64,000 bases of DNA from Siniperca chuatsi (Eukaryota > Chordata > Actinopteri > Centrarchiformes > Sinipercidae). Positions 51,401-60,000 of the stretch are shown in pieces. The stretch covers positions 15,266,233 through 15,330,232 of the forward strand of contig NC_058052.1 of the NCBI RefSeq assembly GCF_020085105.1, given 5' to 3'. Position 1 is the stretch's first letter; every line of letters begins with the position of its first letter. A program made the translations under genes and the position numbers. The notes beneath the pieces are model-generated. The model had not been told where the DNA came from. It saw nothing but the letters and a program-made list of their open reading frames with translations, and did not search any database.

Positions 51401-52841
51401 CAAACAGTGTAAAACCCAAAGATATTCAATTTACTATCATAGAAGACTAAGAAAACCAGCAAATATCCATACATGAGGACCTGGAACCAGTGGAGTTTTT
51501 GGCATTTTTTCTTAAATAATGAGGTGAACAATCGATTATCATAATTGTTGCTGATACATTTTCTGTTTATCGGCTAATTGTTTCAGCTCTAAATGGAGTT
51601 GTTTTGCCCCTATTCTGTCAAAGTCAGATGTTTTTGCGCAGCACTTAATTTCTGTATATGCCATTGTAGCTCTGCATGGTAGCATATTTTTGGTGCCTGT
51701 TTATCCTCTCACAAACTGGGCCTGACTTTTATTTACTAATGTAAACACGTAAAAATGATTCATCTTCATAATCAGTGTCAATAGCGGTGGTGTTAATAAA
51801 TCATTGCTGATCTGATTTCAGGATGCAGTCATGCGAGCCAGCTCTCTAGAATCAGTGTGTTACGTTAACATTGTCTACCTTCCTCTTCTCCCTGCAGGTA
51901 AAGGACCTAGTAGCCAGGATCTACACCAAGTGGCAGATGCTTCTTCAGAGGACCAGGCCTCTCCATGTACAGTAGCCACGCACTCTTTATATGAATAATT
52001 TATTTAAAAAAAAATCCTCCTAAAAAATAAAAGCAGTAGTCAGTTAAAATAGGCTCAGTTCAAGAGTCCTCCATTAAAGTCAAAATATTTTATAATTCTG
52101 ATTTATAATTCTACATTTTCCTCCTTTTAGGGTAAGTTGTATGATTATTGGCAGCCTCTGCCTGTGGATACATTGACAAGCAGCCAAGAAGAGCACAAGA
52201 CGTACAACAATGATGATGGAGAGGGGCCTGTGATGGAGGAGGATGAAGAAGAGGAAACAAGTGGAACTGAGGAGAATGAGGTTGTAATGAACGCAGAGGA
52301 AGAGGAGAAGGAAGAGGGAGACTATACAATGACTAACACAAACAAGACGGGGGACGACACGAAGCCAGAAGAAATGGAGGGAGACGATACGATGAATGAC
52401 ACAAACAGGACGGGGGACGACACGAAGCCAGAAGAAATGGAGGGAGACAATACGATGGATGTCACAAACAGGACAGGGGACGACACAAAGCCAGAAGAAA
52501 TGGAGGGAGACAATACGATGGATGTCACAAACAGGACAGGGGACGACACAAAGCCAGAAGAAATGGAGGGAGACAATACGATGGATGTCACAAACAGGAC
52601 GGGGGACGACACAAAGCCAGAAGAAATGGAGGGAGACGATATGATGAATGACACAAATGAAATAGAGGAGGCGACAGAATCGGTACATGGGCAGTTGAAC
52701 CAAGAGATGCCAGAGGTGGAGCCTCAAGTGCAGTTTAAAGTGATGGATGAGCAAATAGAGGCTGGAAACATAGAACGTACTGAGGTGGAGACTGAGAATC
52801 TGGTTAAGACACGAGAGACACTTCTCACCACAACCAGATAG
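39499..52841 (+). CDS. slf2: SMC5-SMC6 complex localization factor 2 (SLF2/FAM178A)
   Basis: Twenty-one coding exons assemble in frame to 4,512 nt, 1,503 aa: 39,499-39,533; 40,224-40,258; 41,301-41,851; 41,986-42,234; 43,076-43,121; 43,728-45,109; 45,242-45,324; 45,428-45,541; 45,635-45,802; 46,895-47,000; 47,090-47,177; 47,275-47,416; 47,554-47,641; 47,783-47,959; 49,508-49,602; 49,745-49,832; 49,961-50,080; 50,238-50,315; 50,478-50,564; 51,898-51,966; 52,131-52,841. Residues 1-23 carry a PIP-box-like TLSEYF, comparable to SIIDFF in human. Residues 24-766 are proline/serine-rich and disordered. Residues about 767-1275 are the conserved helical region that in human binds SLF1/SIMC1 and SMC5/6 (matches include 'FLFKMMSVH', 'VKDLVARIYTKWQ', 'GKLYDYWQP' versus human GQLHDFWVP). 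Human SLF2 (about 1,170 aa) stops just after that point. Here an acidic, repeat-containing tail of about 230 aa follows. Role in family: recruiting SMC5/6 to DNA lesions or viral and extrachromosomal DNA. Confidence 0.95.
46334..46825. mobile_element. PIF/Harbinger-type MITE in slf2 intron 9
   Basis: The terminal inverted repeats are 23 bp: left 46,334-46,356 starts GGGGCCGTTCAGATGTCGCG, and the right end 46,803-46,825, reverse-complemented, starts GGGGTCGTACAGATGTCGCG (21 of 23 identical). Both sides are flanked by TTA (46,331-46,333 and 46,826-46,828), the classic 3-bp target duplication of PIF/Harbinger. At 492 bp with no ORF it is non-autonomous. It ends 69 bp before slf2 exon 10. Confidence 0.85.
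47960..49507. other. slf2 intron 14, repeat-derived
   Basis: The largest slf2 intron after intron 3. Near 48,070-48,160 ('tttttcctggcatgggaaag') and at 49,376-49,446 ('agtcatggaaatccattggc', ending 'gtgaaccctg') lie what look like the two halves of a common decayed repeat. A second repeat around 48,990-49,290 contains 'gatatgatcgtatcatcaca'. None has clear ends. No exon seen inside. Confidence 0.35.
50690..51245 (-). mobile_element. LINE (L2/CR1-type) 3' end relic in slf2 intron 19
   Basis: On the plus strand 'ctgaaggaaatttgatttgc' and a 23-bp poly-A at about 50,781-50,803 begin it. Minus-strand text such as the 'aagctgggcttgctgcaccc' region resembles the 3' UTR or ORF end of fish L2/CR1 LINEs. 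No frame survives. Family assignment is from memory. Confidence 0.4.
51312..51590. mobile_element. hAT-like MITE, family C copy 2 (slf2 intron 19)
   Basis: Same family as 33,694-34,022. It contains 'aaacccaaagatattcaatt' and 'gtgaacaatcgattatcata', and ends 'ggctaattgtttcagctct' at 51,590, the counterpart of 'agagctgcaac' at the other copy's start. The left end is approximate. Confidence 0.6.
52347..52661 (+). repeat. slf2: Coding minisatellite: five 63-bp units in slf2
   Basis: Five exact-length units, 52,347, 52,410, 52,473, 52,536 and 52,599, each encoding 21 aa (residues about 1340-1444 of slf2). The unit reads TGDDTKPEEMEGD followed by a variable DTMNDTNR or NTMDVTNR end. Units 2-4 are nearly identical at the DNA level ('gccagaagaaatggagg' recurs at exact 63-bp steps), which points to recent tandem duplication or conversion. 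Being a multiple of three, copy-number change keeps the frame. Confidence 0.97.
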
Positions 52842-52994
52842 CAGCATGTGATTTAGTGTCATAGAGATGTTTGTTTTCATGACTTTAATAGCCATCGCCT
52901 TAATGTTAAGCTCAATTTGCACTATTTGCCTATCCTCCTCCATCCATAACCCCCAAGTTTCATTGATAATACAAATGTTAATTCTATATTTATG

Positions 52995-53000
52995 AATAAA
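52995..53000 (+). terminator. slf2: slf2 polyadenylation signal
   Basis: AATAAA 154 bp after the slf2 stop. A second AATAAA at 53,888-53,893 offers a longer 3' UTR that would include MITE family A copy 4. Confidence 0.55.
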
Positions 53001-53600
53001 ACCATTTTTGAAGAGATATCACAGTTTTTCTAGGGCTGAGGCCTTATCTTCTTTTTGGTTAGTGCTGGACAAGTAACAAAATATTGATTTATTGTATGTC
53101 CTTTTTGGAGAGAAAAAACTTGTTAAAGTCTTATGTTAATTACTTCAGTTGTGTGCAATGTGTAAAAAATGCGTACGTATGTGATGCATACATACTGTAG
53201 TTGAGTGCGTGTTTATTTGGAGGGAAATTTTTTTTACATTTTTTTTTCCCAGCTATGTTCATTTGTTAAAATTTTGTAATTTCTCAAAAATGGTTCATAA
53301 TTTATTGCTGTCAAGATTTGCTTTAGCTAGTCTCAGTAACTGAAAAGCTGACTGTATGTATGATATTATGCTGCAAATCAGCCTCAAGTGGAAACACGCC
53401 CATATATTTCTTCCAGGAAGTTAGAACTGATTCGTGTTTCCCTTGATCCCCACTGGCACATCACTTACGCAATGTTCAAAATCTACTTGACTATACAACA
53501 TGTTTACTGTAAGTTATCAGTTTAGAAACATCAGTTTGTAATTAGGTTTCTCAGCCGTTATTGTTTTGTTACCTACAATAATGATTGTAAGACAGGAATA

Positions 53601-53711
53601 GGCCTTTTTCACAGCAGTCATAGTAGGAAAAGCACAGGTGTTATTAATTTTATTATTTATACCTGTGCTTGTCCTATGTGATGTGTCATAATGTCTGAAA
53701 TGAAAAAGGCC
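53601..53711. mobile_element. Small MITE, family A copy 4
   Basis: GGCCTTTTTCA at 53,601-53,611 is perfectly mirrored by TGAAAAAGGCC at 53,701-53,711. Inside, 'aagcacaggt' (53,629-53,638) mirrors 'acctgtgctt' (53,661-53,670). It is the best-preserved ends of the family also found at 1918, 2261 and 31,955. At 111 bp it is non-coding and could fold into a long hairpin. No convincing target duplication. Confidence 0.7.
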
Positions 53712-53887
53712 TGTTAAATTAACTTTGTAAATAATTTCCTGGAACATATTATCTTGTTTGTTGAGTCAGTTTTTCACTGAATTTCACTGTTATGTTGAAT
53801 GTGTGCATTTTGTTAAATTTCCCTTTTGGGAAGATATTTTTTTAATGATAAAATAATACTTTTTTATAGCTGTTGCCAAATACAGAA

Positions 53888-53893
53888 AATAAA
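53888..53893 (+). terminator. slf2: Possible distal slf2 polyadenylation signal
   Basis: AATAAA followed by 'ctttattt'. Whether the slf2 transcript reaches it cannot be judged from sequence. Confidence 0.3.
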
Positions 53894-54335
53894 CTTTATT
53901 TACATGTTAACAAAATTCTTTGTTGCCTATTATAAAACATCAAAGGCAAAATGTAGCCTACTCCCACCAATATTAATATATTCATAATAATCTGACTAAT
54001 ATACAATAATAACAAAACTAACGTATTGATGGCACCCACAACTTGCAAGCAAATGCCTGAAGCCAAATACTTGTCTAAAAGTGCCACAGAATTTGTCCTG
54101 GTTGATTGTTGTCATACTTTGGGTAAGATTTGATAGACACATTTGAATTTTTCCAGTGACATGAAATTTTAATTTACTGTCAAGCTGGATTTTGCACTGG
54201 ACTTACAGTATGTGTATATCTGTGAGCTTGTGAGATCCTAATAATTTGATTTTTCATGTAGTTTTTGCTTTATAAAGAAACAATGTGTGAAATTGGTAGT
54301 TAGCATTTAGCAGCATTAATCATTTTAGCTACAAC

Positions 54336-55010
54336 CAGTGGATGAATTACTAAGTATATTTACTCAAGTACAGTACAGATTTGAGGTACTTGTACTTTAC
54401 TTGAGTATTTCCATTGCTACTTTATACTTCAACTCAACTACATTGGGGCCTCTTGTCACGTTTCAGATGTCACTCTTAGCTAATTAGCAGTTAGCTAAGA
54501 GTGATTTCCCCTCTAAACTTCTCAGATGATTTAATTTAAATAACTGTTTGAAGCCCAAAGAGGTAAAATTATTCAATATATCACAAAAACAGCAAAGATT
54601 ACAAAGATTTCCAAAAAATTAAAACAGATTTGTGCCGCAAAACTTTTAGTTTTTTCTTCATTAATCATCTGAGAACTCCTCAGATTTATCTTGTGATTCT
54701 TTGGAAGGGCACGACCCCTATGTTGGGAACCACTGTGCTAAAATGTATATAACGTATTTAAAACTAGCTCCACCTCGAGCAGCTACAACTCTTAAAATGC
54801 TGCTTACACACAGATGCATCAGTATTAATTAATAATGTAATATATATCAGTCACAGGGGACATTTTCTCAAGAACAAGTACTTTTAATACTATTAATGAT
54901 AATACTTGTTTAGTTCTACTAAAGTAGGATTTTAAATGCATAACTTTTACTTGTAATGGAGTATCTCTACATTGTTGTATTGGTATTTCTGAATATTTAT
55001 TCCACCACTG
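54336..55010 (+). mobile_element. hAT-like non-autonomous element, family B copy 3, with 8-bp target duplication
   Basis: Starts CAGTGGATGAATTACTAAG and ends 'ttattccaccactg'. The flanks are 'gctacaac' (54,328-54,335) and 'gttacaac' (55,011-55,018), an 8-bp duplication with one mismatch, which fits the hAT superfamily. The internal stretch 54,450-54,735 is foreign: it ends 'ttgggaaccactg', itself a hAT-type terminus, so a second relic is nested inside. No ORF. Confidence 0.8.
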
Positions 55011-55018
55011 GTTACAAC

Positions 55019-55600
55019 CCATATATAATTTGTATTAAAACTGTACTCCATATTACTATATGTTATAGGTTTGAGTTGATTTTTAAAATGCCTTCAGATT
55101 GATGGTCAGCCAGTAGAAAATATTGATCTAAGCTAGATAAACTACAGGCAGCTATTACATATTTTTTTCAAAAACTTCTACTGAAGAGCCATAAAATGGC
55201 ATTTGGATGTCAGATATTTAGCCATTTAACTGTAATGAGAGTCAGTATGGTTTCAGTAGGCATGTGTGTTGAAAATACGGTTTTCTATTTCTGATGCAAG
55301 GAGGTGAATGCACGAGGCAACCTTTAGTTAGAGCCAACAGCATATTATTTTTTAAAGTATCTTTGATTTTGAAGACTGTCTAAACTAACTTAATGTCAAA
55401 TGGTCCTGAGGTAGTGAATGAGTTAATGAACATAAACATCCATAACTTTGGGTATAAATCATAGGTTTACTTTGCAGTACACATGAATAACTCATTGTCA
55501 CAATTGATTTAAAATGGAGGCCCAGATAGCTGTGTATGACAGTCCCACATAACCACCGACTAAAAAAATTTGCTTTGCCTCGGTTGTTGGTTTGTTCCAG
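55019..55600. other. Intergenic, nothing recognised
   Basis: AT-rich sequence between the hAT-like element and the washc2 promoter. No gene or repeat ends. Confidence 0.4.
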
Positions 55601-55786
55601 TCCGCCCCACTTTCAACGGGTTGCTAGGCAACGATAGTCAGGTGACTGTCTGCAGACAGAACATGGCCGACCTGTCAGAAGACCAATGAGGGAAAGGCCA
55701 AATTTAGCATAATCGATCTTACTTTTTTACGTCGTTCCTGACCACAGTTGACCGTCGTGGACAGCAGTTGACCAGAGGTATTCAAG
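55601..55786 (+). promoter_or_regulatory. washc2: washc2 promoter and non-coding first exon, with X-box
   Basis: A strong donor 'AAG|gtaagc' at 55,786/55,787 ends a non-coding exon that would splice to the acceptor 'attgcag' just before the ATG at 57,035. Upstream lie 'ccgcccc' (Sp1-like, about 55,602) and a textbook RFX X-box GTTGCTAGGCAAC at 55,620-55,632. A 'caggtgac' E-box-like site is at about 55,640. The transcription start is not fixed. Confidence 0.55.
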
Positions 55787-57034
55787 GTAAGCATGAGCGT
55801 GCTCAAATTTAGGTGGATATGTTACTCTTTGTTGCTCGGAACAGCTGTAGCTAACGTTGGTGTTTGGCTAGCTAAGTTGAGCTAGCTGCTAGACAAACAG
55901 TCCCCGCTTTCTCTTTCAGAAGCAAGTCTGTTTGAATGTGAAAGCTAGTAGAAGGAAATAACATTTAGTCAACTTTATATAGACACAACACGTTGGCTTC
56001 CGCAAATTTCTAACGTTATTGTATTGCCAAAGCTAGCTTGATGTACCGCGAGTGCAGCAGCAAAACTAGCGTTACATTAGTTACAGGGAAGATAAATTCC
56101 ATTTTAACATGTAAGGTTATCTTGTGGTATTTCAGTGACTCTGGAAACCAAAGTCAATATCTACACATACACACAGACAGTCCCCCTATGAGCAGGTAAT
56201 CAGAGGATCGACACTTTGAATTAATTGTGCCATCAATTAGTTTTTGCACTTGGTCTATTGACATTGGATTCGACTCCACAGACATAACATGAACACATCA
56301 CAAAACAAAAACATTGGGATGAATGATCTTCCTGCTTGGTTTATTATACAGAGGGGAGTTTTAAACCTTTGACCAGGGGGCATTCATTTGGTGGGAGGCA
56401 TCATGTTTGATTTATTTGCCCTTGCTGATAGCCCTGATTGTGTGGAGGAAAGCCAAAGTCCTGTCACAGTCCTGTCTTACTTTCTATGAGTTAGATACAG
56501 GGTGTGAACAATATGAACCCAGAAAATAGAGTTTTAGAATGCTTTCAATGTAGGCTTTTTTTTAACTGATGCAAAATTTAGCTGTTTGCATAGTGTTTCC
56601 TAAGTTTTTGGAGAAAGTAAATGTAGGGCATCCATTAGAAATTGTTCCTCTATCCCTATATCCTAGCAGTTGTCCCAAACGTCATTTTCTGTGGAGCGGC
56701 TCCATGAATTGTTTCTAGATGATATCATCACTATAGTTTATGGTTTGGGCTTTGGCACTAACGTTACAAATTGGGCACTTGTTGTGTCCATTTAAAGTTG
56801 CCTAAATGTTTTTTTCTTCAACAAGCTTTTACATTCAAACATTCATTCAGATGTTTTCTTCAAGCAGAGACCGGTGCAAACATACACATTAAAGCAGATA
56901 TGTGGGCTACATTATTACACAAGAGGAATACTTTTCTTTTAGGTTGGATTGTCCTTTTATGATTTATTAATGGCAGGTGTTTAAAAGCCCATCTGAATTA
57001 TTAATTCCATTAACAACAAGTGATCTGATTGCAG

Positions 57035-60000
57035 ATGAGCGGGTTGCCAGAGGAAATAGCAAATGGCCCAAGCAGAAGTGAACACTTAGAGAAAGATGCT
57101 CAAATTTGGGAGAGACCCTGGAGTCTTGAAGAGATGCGGCAGAGCAGTGCCAACTGGTCCTTGGCAGCCGATTCGGGGGTAAGTCAAAAACTTCTTCCCC
57201 AGCTTTGGAATAAGCCAAGAAAAGTAATTCATCATCATCTTTTCTCAAATAATCAGAGAAATGCTTTAGAAATCTGAATAGTTGTGAAATGTTCTCTACT
57301 TTGGTGAAATGAAAGTAACTCTGCAACTGTTGCTGTCTTCATAACTGTTTTGGCTTTATTTTCGGGTTTTTTCTTCACAGCTCTTCCTGTTCCTCCAAGA
57401 CTTCTCCCACAGAATGCTGTCAAAGACACATGAGATTGAAAAGCAGTTGGACAGTCTGATCCGCGACACCAAGGCCACAGACAGCTGCTTGCACTCTGTC
57501 TTTAACGACTTTCTCATGCTTTCCAATACACAGTTTATAGAAAATGTAATGTATATAATTGAAAAATGTTTTGCTATACTTCAGTTTTGCTTGTTATACT
57601 GTAACATTTCAGTCTACTTGTTTGTGTACTTTTGGAACTAAAAATGTTGCAGGGTGTCTTGTGGTGAACTTTACATGATGCAATCTATCTGGTTAAGAAA
57701 CAGGTTTTTTATACCTTGTGTCTTGTTACAGAGAGTGTATGATGAAGAGGTAGAAGAGACTATCTCCAAGGCTGATGCTTTGGAGAAGCAGCCTGAGCAG
57801 GTATAAAGAATTCATCCTTCCTGCTCCTAACATTTGCTGGCATAGAATACAACACTGATCAACCACTTTAATACTGAATAATGCTTTTCAGTATTATTAT
57901 TTCAAGGATAATATGGCCACAGTACTCAGAAGCATACACACAACTCTTGTATTGGCCTGTGAAAGTCATTTATGTTTTCCCTTAAGGAGAAGACTCGAGA
58001 GCAGAAAGAGGCAGAGTTGATCCCTAAGATGCAGGAAGCTGTAAACTATGGTCTGAGAGTGCTGGAGTCAGCCTTTGAGCATTTGGACATCAAAGCAGGA
58101 AACTCTGACTCAGAGGACGAGGAAGTCACAGACCGAGTGGAAGCCATCCTGGAGCCTAAGGTGTGCTCTTAATCTTGAAGCAGTAATTTAGGATTACTGC
58201 AGAAATGCATGTGATAATGCATCTTTACATTAATGTACTTCAGCCTGTGTGTCTGCTTTTGCTCTTGTGCTTTAGGATCTTTATGTGGACAGGCCACTTC
58301 CATATCTGATTGGTTCCCAGCCCTTCATGGAACAAGATGATGTTGGACTTGGTGACCTCTCAAGTGACGGTAGTATACTCATGGCAACTTCTTCAGGCAT
58401 TTTTACATTTTTAAGTTTATTTTCCTCATGTGTACGATTCTCTTTCCAGAAATGTCAGTTGACAGTGACAGAGACAGTGTAATTGAGAGTGAAGACGGCA
58501 AAGAAGGAGTTGTAAGACCTTTTTTTTTCTTTTACAGCATTTTTTAAGGTTTTTAATTTTGCATCTTGCACAGGAAAATAAACACCTTATTGTATTTATT
58601 TAACAGCATTCAGATGAGGATTTTGATCAGGAGGAGGATGAAGGTCACAATAATATTAAGAAGGTAAAGCTGGCTGCCTGTCTGCCAAACACATCAAAGA
58701 TTACATTTAAACAACAACTGAACAACTTTATTCATTTTGGATTCTCCTCCCACACTCACCTAGAAGTCATCCATGTTGAGTTATGAGGACGATGAAGAGG
58801 AGGAGGATGAGGATTCTGACATATTTGGAGAATCAGACGGGGATGATGACGACGACACAAAGGTATGCCTGTTATAATTTTGCAAGCATGCTTTGTGAGT
58901 GGATTATTTGTAATTCTGGTCCGAAATCAGGCAGATATGTTGCTACCTCGGGGAACATTGATCTTATTCTCTTCTCGTTATTTTTATTTCACATTCAGAA
59001 CACAGGCCCATCGTCTTTTGCCGATGAGCTGGCAGCCCGAATCAAAGGTGAAACAGTTAACAAACCAGAAGGAGATCGCGCATGTAAGTCACTGTCATTG
59101 TCAACTGGTAGTATATCATCTCACTTTGAATTTACATTACATTTTTTGTTCCTCCCACTCTTCAAATTTAATTTAACAGAAAGACATTACATTAGAGATT
59201 TAAGTAATGAGTGCTGTCATTGCATCTGCATGCTCATGGATTTTGTGTTTCTACCATGTCATGTCTTGGAAGCATTGACATCTAAGAAGAAAAGTAAAGG
59301 CAGGAAAGAACCAAAGCCTGCAAAGCCACAGGGTAGGACCTTCATTCATCATCTGTGCATTTCAAACATTATTTGTTTAATTTTGCATTAGTTATTTCCA
59401 CAGTAGGCCCATTGGTCCCAGTATGCTGCTCAATACTGTTTATGTACATTGTAATAGCAGCTGACAAGGACAGTGATGACATGTTTAAGCCACCAAAGAT
59501 GGATGATGATGACTTCTCCCCGTTTGGAGGGAAAAGTGGCCTCTTCAGTGGAGGGAGAGGCCTGTTTGATGATGATGACGAGGTATATTAGGCTAAATGA
59601 TTTTCAGAGCTCCCTCTTATTCAGTCCAGTTCCATGTTACATAAACTCTGGACTGCAGCCAGAATTTGATTTGTGCTGTATTATATTATGCCACCCAGGG
59701 TGATCTTTTCTCTGAGGCACCAAAACCTCCTGTGTCCCAAGAGAAAAAGGTGCTGAATGAAAGCATGAAAAGCACAGCTCAAACTGCAGGTAAGACCTGG
59801 GACAGACTTTTTAGACAAGTATGTGCAAAGACATATAGATAAGATGGGTACAAACATATAGAAAAAAAACTGATTGCTACATAACTTTTCATTCCCATTC
59901 AAGAATCTGACAAACCTGGAAAGAAGATTCCATCGGGTGCTATTTCAATATTCCCAGGTAGTAGCATTTACTTGTATGACAGCTAATATCACTTCTTTGT

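Noticed and set aside
52347-52661. Regularly spaced repeats resembling a CRISPR array
   Set aside because: The units are contiguous with no spacers, lie in a spliced vertebrate coding exon and encode a consistent peptide.
52080-52943. Long minus-strand open frame (287 codons) across the slf2 repeat exon
   Set aside because: It is the antisense shadow of the minisatellite: a 63-bp stop-free unit leaves several frames open on both strands. The plus-strand frame is joined by splice sites to the conserved slf2 terminus; the antisense has no domain or splice context.
59279-59332. Alternative acceptor 'acatctaag' for washc2 exon 10
   Set aside because: Given the phase-1 donor at 59,083, this choice leads to an in-frame stop. 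The upstream 'ttggaag' acceptor keeps the frame and the expected KKKSKGRKE segment despite its weak pyrimidine tract.
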